The notes under the pieces: generated by a model
Told to the model about the DNA's origin: nothing
Databases searched by the model: none
Seen by the model: only the letters and a program-made list of their open reading frames with translations
Made by a program: the position numbers and the translations under genes
Source of the DNA: Rhodanobacter denitrificans
GTDB taxonomy: Bacteria > Pseudomonadota > Gammaproteobacteria > Xanthomonadales > Rhodanobacteraceae
DNA: 64,000 nucleotides
Assembly (NCBI GenBank): GCA_003241385.1
Contig: QFPO01000002.1
Coordinates: forward strand, 124,001 to 188,000
Reading direction: 5' to 3'
Part shown: piece after piece, positions 45,077 through 54,182 of the stretch
How positions within the stretch are numbered: the first letter of the stretch is position 1
How the letters are laid out: every line of letters starts with the position of its first letter

Positions 45077-46807
45077 GTGCGGTCGGTACTTAAAGGCGGC
45101 AGCGCGGCGCGCGGCATGGCGCTCGGACGCGCGCGCCTCGAGCAGCCCGGCCGCATCCTCGTCGACGACCGTCCGCTCGCGGCCGAGGAGATCGAACCGG
45201 AGGTCGAGCGCCTGCTGGCGGCGATCGGCCTGGCGCGCGACGAACTGCGCACGCTGCGCGACAAGCTGCACGGCACGCTGGCCAGCGACGTCGGCGATTT
45301 CCTCGAAGCGCACGGCCTGATCCTCGCCGATCGCGACCTGGTCGCCGGCCTGGTCGATCTGGTCCGGCTCGGCCGCTACCGCGCCAGCGCCGCGCTCAAG
45401 CTGCAACGCGACAAGCTGGTCGCGGTGTTCGAGGCGATGGAAGACGCCTACCTGCGCAGCCGCAAGGAGGACATCGACCACGTGCTCGGCCGCGTCCAGG
45501 CCGCCCTGGTCCGCGAGTCGAGCGTCGAGGAGCGCAAGCTGGCCTCGCGCGTCGGCGAGATCCTCGTCAGCGACGTCGTCGCGCCCGCCGAGCTGGTGCC
45601 GCTCGCCGAGAACGGCATGCTCGGCGCCGTGCTGACCAACGGCAGCACGCTGTCGCACAGCGCGATCCTGGCCCGTTCGCTGCGGCTGCCGATGGTCGTC
45701 GGCGTCGACGAGGCGCTCGGCTCGATCGCCGACGGCGACCTGATCCTGGTCGACGGCGAGCACGGCGAGGTCGTGGTCCACCCCAATGCGCAGGACATCG
45801 CGCGCTATCGCCACTGGCAGCGCGAGCAGGTCCAGATCGGCAAGCGGCTGGCGCGGCTGCGCGAAGCGCAGACGCTGACGCGCGACGGCGTGCCGATCCG
45901 GCTCTACGCGAATGCGGAGCGGCCGGCCGACGTCGCGCGCGCGCGGCTGTCCGGCGCGGCCGGCATCGGCCTGTACCGGACCGAGTTCCTGTTCCTGCAG
46001 CGCCGCGAGATCCCCGGCGAGGAGGAGCAGTTCCTGGCCTATCGCGACCTCGTGCTCGGCATGGGCGGCCTGCCGGTCACGATCCGCACGCTCGACCTCG
46101 GCGCCGACAAGGCCGATGCCTCGGGCGTCGCGCTCGAGGAAGAACCCAACCCCGCGCTCGGCGTGCGCGGCGTGCGACTGGCGCTGCGCCATCCGCAGCT
46201 GATGATCACCCAGCTGCGGGCGATCGTGCGCGCGTCGAGCTACGGTCCGGTCCGCATCCTGGTGCCGATGATCACGCTGGTCGAGGAGATCCACAGCGTG
46301 CGCCGCATGCTCGACCAGTGCGTGCGCGATCTGCGTTCGACCGGGCAGGACATCGCCGGCCAGGTCGAGCTCGGTGCGATGATCGAGGTACCGGCCGCGG
46401 CGATCGCGCTCGGCGGCCTGATCCGCTACGTCGACTTCATCTCGATCGGCACCAACGATCTGGTCCAGTACGTGCTGGCCGCCGACCGCGCCAACGATCA
46501 TCTGGGCACGCTCTACGATCCGCTGCATCCGGCCGTGATCAAGCTGCTCGCGCAAATCCTCGCGATCGCGCGGCGCGCGCGGCGCCCGGTGTCGCTGTGC
46601 GGCGAGATGGCCGCCGACACGCGCTACACCGCGCTGCTGCTGGCGCTGGGCCTGGAGGACTTCAGCATGCATCCGGGCGCCCTGCTCGAGGTGCGCGACC
46701 GGATCGCGCAGCTCGATCACGCCGCGCTGCTGCGCCATGCGCCGGCACTGCTGCGCGCCTCGAGCGGTGCCCGCATCGCCGGCGTCCTCGACCGCATGCA
46801 GGCCTGA
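45077..46807 (+). CDS. ptsI: PTS enzyme I
   Basis: Enzyme I autophosphorylates from phosphoenolpyruvate and passes phosphate to HPr. The 576 residues have the HPr-binding N-domain, phospho-histidine H194 in GSTLSHSAILARS, and the PEP-binding TIM barrel with GLYRTEFLFL and SIGTNDLVQYVLAADR. It lacks the GAF domain of EI-Ntr. The start is a GTG at 45077 preceded by GAGGAG. The active-site context GSTLSH departs from the common GGRTSH but keeps the histidine. Confidence 0.95.
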   Translation: MRSVLKGGSAARGMALGRARLEQPGRILVDDRPLAAEEIEPEVERLLAAIGLARDELRTLRDKLHGTLASDVGDFLEAHGLILADRDLVAGLVDLVRLGRYRASAALKLQRDKLVAVFEAMEDAYLRSRKEDIDHVLGRVQAALVRESSVEERKLASRVGEILVSDVVAPAELVPLAENGMLGAVLTNGSTLSHSAILARSLRLPMVVGVDEALGSIADGDLILVDGEHGEVVVHPNAQDIARYRHWQREQVQIGKRLARLREAQTLTRDGVPIRLYANAERPADVARARLSGAAGIGLYRTEFLFLQRREIPGEEEQFLAYRDLVLGMGGLPVTIRTLDLGADKADASGVALEEEPNPALGVRGVRLALRHPQLMITQLRAIVRASSYGPVRILVPMITLVEEIHSVRRMLDQCVRDLRSTGQDIAGQVELGAMIEVPAAAIALGGLIRYVDFISIGTNDLVQYVLAADRANDHLGTLYDPLHPAVIKLLAQILAIARRARRPVSLCGEMAADTRYTALLLALGLEDFSMHPGALLEVRDRIAQLDHAALLRHAPALLRASSGARIAGVLDRMQA

Positions 46808-46812
46808 TCGCG

Positions 46813-47883
46813 ATGCCCGCCGCCCTGCTCGCGCGGCTGCGCGGCCGTCCGCTCGCGGCCTGGATGGCCGACGGCCGCGACAACATGATCCTGGTCCGCC
46901 TGGTCGCGGCGCTGGCCGTGCTGTTCGGTCACAGCTATGCGCTGGCCGGCCTCGGCATGGCCGAGGCCGATCCGATCCGCCGCCTGCTCGGCCAGACCTA
47001 CAGTCACTTCATCGGCGTGATGATGTTCTTCACGCTGAGCGGTCTGCTGATTACGCTGGCCTGGCAGCGCCGGCCGAGCCTGCCGTACTTCCTGCGCTCG
47101 CGCGCGCTGCGGATTCTGCCGGCGCTGTTCGTCTGCGTCGCCGTCAGCGCGCTGCTGCTCGGCGCGGCGATGACCACGCTGCCGGCGGCCGCGTATTTCG
47201 GCTCGGCGCAGCCGTGGCGCTACGTCGCCGGCAATGCCAGCCTGCTCGACCTGCAGTGGACGCTGCCGGGCGTGTTCGCGTCCAACCCGACCAGCGACTA
47301 CGTCAACGGCTCGCTGTGGACGCTGCCGGTCGAGAGCGGCCTGTATCTGGCCGTGGCCGTACTCGGTGTCGTGGGCGTGCTGACGCGCCGCGCCTGGATC
47401 GCCTCGGTCGCGATCGTCCTGGCCGCCGGCCTGTGGCTGCGCGTGCCGCTGCTGTCGGGCGAGCAGGTCTCGATCGAGACCGCGCTGATCGTGTTCTTCG
47501 CATTCGGCGCGTGGTGCTGCGTCAACCGCGCCTGGCTGCCGCTGTCGACGCCGATCCTGCTGGTGCTGATCGCGGCCGCCTGGCTCGCGTTCGGCACGCC
47601 GCTGTACCAGCCGCTGCTCGCGCTCGGCATCGCCTACGGCACGCTGTGGCTGGCCTACGTACCGCGACTGCCGCAGGGACGCTGGGGCGATCTGTCCTAC
47701 GGCACGTATCTGTGGGGCTTTCCGGTACAGCAGACGCTGATCGCGCTCGCCGGTCTGCGCGATCCGCTGCTGATCTTCGCCGCCTGCGTGCCGCCGACGC
47801 TGCTGCTCGCGTGGCTGTCCTGGCATCTGGTCGAGCAGCCGGCGCTGCGCTACAAGCATCCGCCGCGTACCGCGGCCAGCTGA
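46813..47883 (+). CDS. Acyltransferase 3 family membrane protein
   Basis: This 356-residue polytopic protein of the OafA/acyltransferase-3 family has about ten membrane helices. The conserved FGHSYAL histidine and the FTLSGLLITL and LWTLPVESGLYL motifs are present. Such enzymes O-acylate surface sugars or peptidoglycan-linked glycans using a transported acyl donor. The start lies only 5 bp after ptsI, suggesting read-through from the PTS operon, although the function looks unrelated. The substrate is unknown. Confidence 0.85.
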   Translation: MPAALLARLRGRPLAAWMADGRDNMILVRLVAALAVLFGHSYALAGLGMAEADPIRRLLGQTYSHFIGVMMFFTLSGLLITLAWQRRPSLPYFLRSRALRILPALFVCVAVSALLLGAAMTTLPAAAYFGSAQPWRYVAGNASLLDLQWTLPGVFASNPTSDYVNGSLWTLPVESGLYLAVAVLGVVGVLTRRAWIASVAIVLAAGLWLRVPLLSGEQVSIETALIVFFAFGAWCCVNRAWLPLSTPILLVLIAAAWLAFGTPLYQPLLALGIAYGTLWLAYVPRLPQGRWGDLSYGTYLWGFPVQQTLIALAGLRDPLLIFAACVPPTLLLAWLSWHLVEQPALRYKHPPRTAAS

Positions 47884-47984
47884 AGAGCGGCTGTCGTGGC
47901 GACGGGCGGCGCGTGCACATGCAGCGATCCGAGCTGGAATAATCGGCCGACCGGCCGTCGAGACGGCCCGGCCCGGGAGTGCGC

Positions 47985-48725
47985 GTGAGGTCGGTATCGG
48001 GTAACGGATCGGGGCGTCCGCGCTGGCGCCGCCTCGCGCGCTGGGCCGCACTGACCGTCGTGGCCATGGTCGTGGCGAGCGTGCTCGCGGTGCTGCTGCT
48101 GCGCTTCGTGCCGCCGCTGACCTCGGCGTTCATGGTCGCGCGCTGGATCGATGCGCGGGCCGGCGGCCAACGCGACTTCTCGCTCGACTACCGCTGGCGC
48201 CCGCTCGAGCAGATCTCGGCGCAGCTGCCGATCGCGGTGGTCGCCGCCGAAGACCAGAAGTTTCCGAGCCATCGCGGCTTCGACCTCGACGCGATCCGCT
48301 CGGCGCTCGACGCCGCCGACGAGGGCGGCCGGCTGCGCGGCGCGAGCACGATCAGCCAGCAGGTCGCCAAGAACCTGTTCCTGTGGTCGGGCCGCAGCTT
48401 CGTGCGCAAGGGGCTGGAGGCGTATTTCACGGTGCTGATCGAGGCGCTCTGGCCCAAGCGCCGAATCGTGGAGGTCTACGTCAACATCGCCGAGTTCGGC
48501 GACGGCATCTACGGCGCCGAGGCGGCCGCGCGGCATTACTTCGGCAAACCTGCAGCGGCACTGGACGCACGCCAGGCCGCCCTGCTCGCGGCCGTGCTGC
48601 CGAACCCGCGCCGCTACCGCGCCGATCCGCCGAGCCCGTTCGTCGCGCAGCGCGCCGCCTGGATCGCACGCCAGGTGCGCCAGCTCGGTGGACCGGACTA
48701 CCTCGGCTTCGACGCACAGCGCTGA
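47985..48725 (+). CDS. mtgA: Monofunctional peptidoglycan transglycosylase
   Basis: MtgA polymerises lipid II into glycan strands. The 246 residues comprise a basic N-terminus, one membrane helix (about 20-42) and a GT51 domain with catalytic glutamate in AAEDQKFPSHRGFD. The GASTISQQVAKNLFLW and KRRIVEVYVNIAEFG motifs follow. I choose the GTG at 47985, five bases after GGGAG; a GTG two codons upstream overlaps that ribosome-binding site. It ends 20 bp from the convergent MscS gene. Confidence 0.94.
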   Translation: MRSVSGNGSGRPRWRRLARWAALTVVAMVVASVLAVLLLRFVPPLTSAFMVARWIDARAGGQRDFSLDYRWRPLEQISAQLPIAVVAAEDQKFPSHRGFDLDAIRSALDAADEGGRLRGASTISQQVAKNLFLWSGRSFVRKGLEAYFTVLIEALWPKRRIVEVYVNIAEFGDGIYGAEAAARHYFGKPAAALDARQAALLAAVLPNPRRYRADPPSPFVAQRAAWIARQVRQLGGPDYLGFDAQR

Positions 48726-48745
48726 GCGCAGCGCAGCCGATCGGC

Positions 48746-49627
48746 CTACTCGCGACTCGGTGCCGCGGGTTCGACAGCCGCCTTCGCGGCGTCGACGCCG
48801 GGCAGCGCCGAGCGGAACACCAGTTCGCGCTGGGCCAGGCGGATGCCGGCCGCCTCGAAGCGCTGGCGGATCGCCAGCAGCAGATCGGACTGCACGGCGC
48901 CGACGTCGCTGGACTGCACCCACGGACGGACCGCGACCTTGAAGCCATTCTCGGTCAGCCCCGACACGACGATCTCGGTCGCCGGCTGCTTGAGGATGCG
49001 CGGATCGGCCTCGACGATCGCGCGGATCTCGCTCATCGCCAGCCGCACATCCTCCTGCGCGCCGAGCTCGATGCCGAGCTCGATGCGCCGCGTCGCGCGC
49101 GCGCTCGCATTGACGATCGCGTCGGAGGCGACCTTGCTGTTGGGCAGGATCACCTCGCGGTTGTCGGCGGTCAGCAGATGCGTGTGCATCAGGCTGACGT
49201 TCTGCACGGTGCCGCTGACGCCGCCGACCTCGATCGACTGGCCGACGCGGAACGGACGGAACACCATCAGCAGCACGCCGGCGGCGATGTTCGACAGCGA
49301 CGCCTGCAGCGCCAGACCGATCGCGAGGCCGGCTGCGCCGAGCGCCGCCAGCAGCGATGCGGTCGGCACGCCGAGCCGGTCGAGCACGCCGACCACGACG
49401 ACCGACAGCAGCAGCGCGAACACCACGTTGCGCAGAAAATCGCCGAGCAGCGGATCGGCACCGGTGCGAGACAGCACGCGGCGCAGGCCGTCGGCGAGGC
49501 GGCGCGCGATCTGCCAGCCGATCAGCAGCAGCAACAGCGCGAATGCGATCTTGAGCGCGACATCGGTCGCGATCGCCAGCGGATGGTCGGAGTGGAGCCA
49601 GCTCACGGAACGTTCGAAGTAGTCCAT
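48746..49627 (-). CDS. Small-conductance mechanosensitive channel (MscS family)
   Basis: This 293-residue channel has three N-terminal membrane helices, the glycine/alanine-rich pore helix ASLLAALGAAGLAIGLALQ and the LSNIAAGVLLMVFRPFRVGQ hinge. A cytoplasmic beta domain with VQNVSLMHTHLLTADNREVILPN follows. It should open on osmotic downshock to release solutes. Size and motifs match E. coli MscS (286). The gene is alone, convergent with mtgA and divergent from gloA. Confidence 0.93.
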   Translation of the reverse strand: MDYFERSVSWLHSDHPLAIATDVALKIAFALLLLLIGWQIARRLADGLRRVLSRTGADPLLGDFLRNVVFALLLSVVVVGVLDRLGVPTASLLAALGAAGLAIGLALQASLSNIAAGVLLMVFRPFRVGQSIEVGGVSGTVQNVSLMHTHLLTADNREVILPNSKVASDAIVNASARATRRIELGIELGAQEDVRLAMSEIRAIVEADPRILKQPATEIVVSGLTENGFKVAVRPWVQSSDVGAVQSDLLLAIRQRFEAAGIRLAQRELVFRSALPGVDAAKAAVEPAAPSRE

Positions 49628-49687
49628 GCGCCGTATCCTCTCATCCGCGGCGGCGCCGCGGCGAGCCTCGGCGGTGGCGCCGGCCAG

Positions 49688-49703
49688 CGAGGCTTCAGCC
49701 TCG
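49688..49703. repeat. Inverted repeat in mscS-gloA divergent region
   Basis: CGAGGC and GCCTCG arms (6 bp) flank TTCA, forming a 16-bp operator-like or hairpin element about 70 bp upstream of gloA. A TAGCAT hexamer downstream (49731-49736) could be the gloA -10. Confidence 0.3.
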
Positions 49704-49772
49704 GTGCGCGCGAGGCGCCGGTCGAGGCGTTAGCATCGCACCGGTCATCCACCTGCGAATCACGAGCCCGAA

Positions 49773-50195
49773 ATGCGCTTCCTGCACAGCATGCTTCGCG
49801 TACGCGACCTGGAGCGGTCGCTGGACTTCTACTGCGGTGCGCTCGGCCTGGTCGAGGTGCGCCGCACCGAGAATCCGGCCGGCCGCTACACGCTGGTGTT
49901 CCTCGCCGCGCCGGGCGACGCCGATCGCGGCGAGATCGAACTGACCTGGAACTGGGACGACGAGGATTACGGCAGCGCGCGCAACTTCGGCCATCTCGCG
50001 TTCGAGGTCGAGGACATCCACGCCGCCTGCACGCGGCTGCAGGCCGCCGGCGTGACGATCAACCGGCCGCCGCGCGACGGGCGCATGGCCTTCGTGCGCT
50101 CGCCCGATGCGATCTCGATCGAGCTGCTGCAGAAAGGCCCGCCGCTGACGCCGGTCGAGCCGTGGATCTCGCTGCCGAACGTCGGCAGCTGGTAG
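49773..50195 (+). CDS. gloA: Lactoylglutathione lyase (glyoxalase I)
   Basis: Glyoxalase I isomerises the methylglyoxal-glutathione hemithioacetal to lactoylglutathione. The 140 residues form a VOC fold with metal ligands H5, E56, H74 and E117, aligning with the E. coli enzyme, which is nickel-dependent. The ELTWNWDDEDYGSARNFGH block is diagnostic. The gene stands alone, with a convergent terminator-like hairpin just downstream. Confidence 0.93.
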   Translation: MRFLHSMLRVRDLERSLDFYCGALGLVEVRRTENPAGRYTLVFLAAPGDADRGEIELTWNWDDEDYGSARNFGHLAFEVEDIHAACTRLQAAGVTINRPPRDGRMAFVRSPDAISIELLQKGPPLTPVEPWISLPNVGSW

Positions 50196-50200
50196 CGGCA

Positions 50201-50222
50201 CGGGCCCGCCGGAGCGGGCCCG
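50201..50222. terminator. Bidirectional terminator-like hairpin between gloA and DUF2884 gene
   Basis: A perfect 9-bp stem (50201-50209 with 50214-50222) with a 4-nt loop sits between the convergent stops. It lacks flanking T-runs. Confidence 0.45.
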
Positions 50223-50239
50223 CAGCGTTGCCCAGGCCC

Positions 50240-50992
50240 TCAGGGCTTGGGCGCGAACAGATCGAGGCGGCCGCCGCCGGGCAGCGTGACGTCGAGCTCA
50301 CCGGCCATCTGGTTCAGCGCCAGCACGCGCGGGCACAGCGCTTCGGCGCGCCGCTCCAGGTCGGCCGTGCTGCGCTCGACGGCGCGCTCGACGCCCTTCT
50401 CGATCGCCGAGGCGCGGGCCTCGAGTTCGGCCGCGGCGGCCTCGTCGCCGGTGAATGCGACCTTCAGCGCCTGCGCGGTCACGTTGCCGACCAGGTCGCC
50501 GATCAGGCTGCCGACGGCGTTCTGCACGATCCCCTCGACTTCGGCGTCACTCCATTCCTGGCCACTGTCGATACGCCGTTCCAGATCGACCGCGAGCGCC
50601 TGCATGCGCTTGGCCTGCGCGCGCGCGTCGGCGGGGCTGCTCGCGAAAGCGGCATTGACCTGTCCGACCGCCTCGAACGCGATACCGATCGCCTGGCGCG
50701 CGATCGCCTTGACCTCCGGCAGCAGGTCGCGCACGCCGCGCTCGTAATCGGCGAGACGGCGGCTGTCGGCCGCGCTCAGGGCGACGTCGCGGCCGTCGAC
50801 GCGCAGACGGCCGTCGGCGATGACGACCTCGGCCGGCGTGCCGCCGGAGCGGGTGAAGACCAGCTGCTGCGGCTGCACGCGCAGCGAGTACGGGCTTTGC
50901 AGGTCGCAGACGCTGATCCCGGCCGAGGCCGTAGGCGGCGCCAGCACGGGGACGGCGATCAGCGCGGCGAGCAGGATGCTGCGGATGGTCAT
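50240..50992 (-). CDS. DUF2884 (YggN) family exported protein
   Basis: This 250-residue protein has a clear signal peptide (residues 1-25, ending TASAG) and the ISVCDLQSPYSLRV start typical of DUF2884/YggN proteins, whose function is unknown. A long central helical part (about 80-210) looks coiled-coil prone. The C-terminus has a second cysteine (ALCPRVLALNQ) that could pair with the N-terminal one. GAGGAG precedes the ATG at 50992. Nothing in the context indicates a role. Confidence 0.78.
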   Translation of the reverse strand: MTIRSILLAALIAVPVLAPPTASAGISVCDLQSPYSLRVQPQQLVFTRSGGTPAEVVIADGRLRVDGRDVALSAADSRRLADYERGVRDLLPEVKAIARQAIGIAFEAVGQVNAAFASSPADARAQAKRMQALAVDLERRIDSGQEWSDAEVEGIVQNAVGSLIGDLVGNVTAQALKVAFTGDEAAAAELEARASAIEKGVERAVERSTADLERRAEALCPRVLALNQMAGELDVTLPGGGRLDLFAPKP

Positions 50993-51115
50993 GGACGGCT
51001 CCTCGGGGTCGGGTACGGACCTACGATGCCGACGATGCACGATCGGTTTAAGCCGCGGATGTGCAATCGGCCACGGTGACCTCCGGCACGGGTGGCGGCC
51101 CCGCGCAGACTGGTC

Positions 51116-52099
51116 TCAGCCGCCGACGAGGTTCGGCGGTCGCCCGGCGTGCGGGCCGTGGCCGAGCGCGGCCAGCACGTTGGCGACCGCCAGGGAGACC
51201 ATCGCGCGGCGCGTGTCGCGGCTGGCGCTGGCGATATGCGGCGTCAGCACGACGTTGCGCGCCGCGAGCAGGCCCGGATCGACCGCCGGCTCGCCTTCGA
51301 ACACGTCGAGCGCGGCGCCGCCGAGACGGCCGTCCGCCAGTGCGGCGGCCAGCGCGGCATCGTCGACGACGCCGCCGCGCGCGATATTGATCAGGAACGC
51401 ATCGGGCTTCATCCGCGCCAGCGCCGCCGCGTCGATCAGATGATGCGTCGACGGCGCGTACGGGACGGCGACGATCAGGAAATCGGCGCGACGCAGCAGT
51501 TCGTCCTGCTCGACGCGGCGCGCGCCGCAGGCCTGCTCGAGCGCCGGCGGCAATGCGCGGCGGTTGTGATAGAGCACGCTCATGCGGAAACCGCGCGCGC
51601 GCTCGGCGATCGCCTGGCCGATACGGCCCATGCCGAGAATGCTGAGCGTCGCGCCGTGGACGTCGCGGCCGAGCAGACGGTCGAACGACCAGCGCTGCCA
51701 GTGGCCCTCGCGCAGCCAGCGCTCGGCCTCGGTCAAGCGGCGCCCGACGCCGAGCAGCAATGCGAACGCGAAGTCGGCGACGGTGTCGGTCAACACGTCC
51801 GGCGTATTGCTGGCCGCGATGCCGGCCGCCTGCAGGGCCGCGACGTCGAGATTGTCGTAGCCGACACCGACGTTGGCGACCAGCCGCAGCCGCGCGGCGC
51901 CGGCGATCGCGGCCGCATCGACGCGCTCGGCGATCGTGACGATCGCCGCATCGGCCTCGCGCAGCCCGTTGGCGAGATCGGCCGCCTCACGCCTGCCCTC
52001 GACCGGCTCGACGAAGAGCTCGGCATGCGCCGCGAGCGGCGCCAGCACGTCGGCGAACAGCGGCTGCGCGACGTAGACGCGCGGACGCGGCGCCGTCAT
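51116..52099 (-). CDS. D-isomer-specific 2-hydroxyacid dehydrogenase
   Basis: This 327-residue NAD(P)-dependent dehydrogenase resembles glyoxylate/hydroxypyruvate reductases (GhrB group). The Rossmann motif is LGMGRIGQAIAERARG. The catalytic Arg (INIARGGVVDD), Glu (DVFEGEPAVDP) and His (TPHIASAS) are intact. The ATG at 52099 overlaps the aroC stop as ATGA, giving a prmB-aroC-dehydrogenase operon. Substrate could be glyoxylate, hydroxypyruvate or a related 2-keto acid. Confidence 0.88.
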   Translation of the reverse strand: MTAPRPRVYVAQPLFADVLAPLAAHAELFVEPVEGRREAADLANGLREADAAIVTIAERVDAAAIAGAARLRLVANVGVGYDNLDVAALQAAGIAASNTPDVLTDTVADFAFALLLGVGRRLTEAERWLREGHWQRWSFDRLLGRDVHGATLSILGMGRIGQAIAERARGFRMSVLYHNRRALPPALEQACGARRVEQDELLRRADFLIVAVPYAPSTHHLIDAAALARMKPDAFLINIARGGVVDDAALAAALADGRLGGAALDVFEGEPAVDPGLLAARNVVLTPHIASASRDTRRAMVSLAVANVLAALGHGPHAGRPPNLVGG

Positions 52100-53196
52100 G
52101 CCGGTCCGGCCGGCACGCGCGGCGAGCGCGGTTCCACGTCGCCGCACTGCGCGCGATGCCGCAGCGCCTGGTCGATCAGCACCAGCGCGACCATCGCTTC
52201 GACGATCGGCGTGGCGCGGATGCCGACGCAGGGATCATGTCGACCGATCGTGCGCACCTCGACAGCGTTGCCGGCGAGATCGACGCTGCGGCCGGGCACC
52301 AGGATGCTCGAGGTCGGCTTGAACGCGACCGAGGCGACGACCGGCTGGCCAGTCGCGATGCCGCCGAGGATGCCGCCGGCGTGGTTCGACACGAAGCCCT
52401 GCGGCATGATCTCGTCACGGTGTTCGGTGCCCTTCTGCGCGACGGCCGCGAAGCCGTCGCCGATCTCCACGCCCTTGACCGCGTTGATCGACATCAGCGC
52501 GGACGCGAGCTCGGCGTCGAGCTTGCCGTAGATCGGCTCGCCCCAGCCGACCGGCACGCCCTCGGCGACGACGCTGACGCGCGCGCCGACCGAGTCGCCG
52601 GCCTTGCGCAGCGCGTCGACGTAGCGCTCGAGCGTCTCGATCATCGACGGATCGGGCCAGAAGAACGGGTTGTCCTCGACCGCGTCCGCATCGAAGCGCT
52701 GCGGCAACAGCTCGCCGATCTGCGCGAGATGGCCGCGGATGCGGATGCCGTGCGCGAGCGCGAGCCATTTCTTGGCGATCACGCCGGCCGCGACGCGCAT
52801 CGTCGTCTCGCGCGCCGAGGAACGGCCGCCGCCGCGCGGATCGCGGATGCCGTACTTGTGCCAGTAGGTGTAGTCGGCGTGGCCGGGCCGGAACGTCTCG
52901 GTCAGCTCGCGATAGTCCTTGGACCGCGCATCGGTGTTGCGGATCAGCAGGCCGATCGGCGTGCCGGTGGTGCGGCCCTCGTAGACGCCGGACAGGATCT
53001 CGATCTGGTCGGCCTCGCGGCGCTGCGAGGTGTGGCGCGAGCGGCCGGTCGCGCGCCGGTCCAGGTCGTGACGGAAGTCCTCCGGCGCCAGCGCCAGTCC
53101 GGGCGGACAGCCGTCGACGACGCAGCCGATCGCCGGACCGTGGCTCTCGCCGAACGTCGTCACCGCGAACAGCGTGCCGAAGGTATTGCCGGCCAT
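52096..53196 (-). CDS. aroC: Chorismate synthase
   Basis: AroC makes chorismate from EPSP using reduced FMN. The 366 residues begin MAGNTFGTLFAVTTFGESHG and include RPGHADYTYWHKYGIRD and GGRSSARETTMRVAAG, all family signatures. It starts 2 bp after the prmB stop and overlaps the next gene by 4 bp. It completes, with aroA and pheA elsewhere in the window, the late shikimate steps. Confidence 0.97.
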   Translation of the reverse strand: MAGNTFGTLFAVTTFGESHGPAIGCVVDGCPPGLALAPEDFRHDLDRRATGRSRHTSQRREADQIEILSGVYEGRTTGTPIGLLIRNTDARSKDYRELTETFRPGHADYTYWHKYGIRDPRGGGRSSARETTMRVAAGVIAKKWLALAHGIRIRGHLAQIGELLPQRFDADAVEDNPFFWPDPSMIETLERYVDALRKAGDSVGARVSVVAEGVPVGWGEPIYGKLDAELASALMSINAVKGVEIGDGFAAVAQKGTEHRDEIMPQGFVSNHAGGILGGIATGQPVVASVAFKPTSSILVPGRSVDLAGNAVEVRTIGRHDPCVGIRATPIVEAMVALVLIDQALRHRAQCGDVEPRSPRVPAGPA

Positions 53197-53198
53197 CG

Positions 53199-54119
53199 TC
53201 AGCGCCGTGCAGCCGCCGCGGCGGCGATCGCCTCGGCATGCTCGACCAGGTCCGCGCGATCGATCAGGAACACGCCCATCGCGCCGACGTCGAACTCGAT
53301 CCAGTTGAGCGGCAGCTGCGGCAGCAGCGCGACCAGGGCATGCTCGCTCTCGCCGACCTCGACGATCAGCACGCCGTCCTCGGTCAGGTGGTCGGCCGCC
53401 TCGGCGAGGATGCGCACCGCGAAATCGAGGCCGTCCTCGCCGGCGGTGAGGCCCAGTTCCGGCTCGTGCGCGTACTCGGCCGGGAGCTCGGCGAACTCCT
53501 GACGCGTCACGTACGGCGGGTTGCTGACGATCAGGTCGTAGCGCTCGCCGGCGATGCCCGCGAACAGATCCGACTGCAGCGCGCGCACGCGCGGCCCGAC
53601 GTGGTGGAACGCGATGTTCTCGCCGGCCAGCGCGAGCGCGTCGCGGCTGATGTCGACCAGGTCGACCGCCCAGTCCGGATGGTGCACCGCCATCGCGATG
53701 CCGATGCAGCCCGAGCCGGTGCACAGGTCCAACGCGCGCCCGACCTCGCGGTCGTCGAGCCACGGCGAGAAGCCGCGGCGGATCATCTCGGCGATCGGCG
53801 AGCGCGGCACCAGAGCGCGCGGATCGGACTTGAACTTCAGATCGGCGAACCAGGCCTCGCCGGTCAGATACGCGACCGGCGTGCGCTCGACGATGCGCCG
53901 CTCGATCAGCGTGAGCACGTCGCGGCGCTCCTCGGCGGTCAGCCTGGCCTGGCCGTAGGCCGGCGACAGGTCCGGCGGCAGGTGCAGCACGTGCAGCACC
54001 AGGTGGGTGGCCTCGTCCAGCGCATTGTCGTAACTGTGGCCGAAGGTCAGTCCGGCGGCGCCGAAACGGCTGGCCCCGTAGCGGATGAAATCGACGATCG
54101 TCGCGAGTTCGGCGGTCAT
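53199..54119 (-). CDS. prmB: Ribosomal protein L3 N5-glutamine methyltransferase
   Basis: PrmB methylates the glutamine side chain of ribosomal protein L3 with S-adenosylmethionine. The 306 residues have an N-terminal helical domain, the SAM motif ALDLCTGSGCIGIAMA and the catalytic NPPYV motif. The N-terminus MTAELATIVDFIRYGASRF separates it from the release-factor methylase PrmC. The ATG at 54119 is preferred over one ten codons upstream. prmB-aroC linkage is conserved in gammaproteobacteria. Confidence 0.95.
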   Translation of the reverse strand: MTAELATIVDFIRYGASRFGAAGLTFGHSYDNALDEATHLVLHVLHLPPDLSPAYGQARLTAEERRDVLTLIERRIVERTPVAYLTGEAWFADLKFKSDPRALVPRSPIAEMIRRGFSPWLDDREVGRALDLCTGSGCIGIAMAVHHPDWAVDLVDISRDALALAGENIAFHHVGPRVRALQSDLFAGIAGERYDLIVSNPPYVTRQEFAELPAEYAHEPELGLTAGEDGLDFAVRILAEAADHLTEDGVLIVEVGESEHALVALLPQLPLNWIEFDVGAMGVFLIDRADLVEHAEAIAAAAAARR

Positions 54120-54170
54120 TGACGAAAAATATGCGATGGAAGGTCGCACAGTATAGGCGGTAGGCCCCGC

Positions 54171-54176
54171 TATAAT
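54171..54176 (+). promoter_or_regulatory. Consensus -10 placing the transcript start on the sco1 ATG
   Basis: A perfect TATAAT at 54171-54176 predicts +1 at 54183, which is the A of the ATG of the next gene. There is no room for a ribosome-binding site, and no clear -35 is seen. Confidence 0.6.
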
Positions 54177-54182
54177 TTCGCG

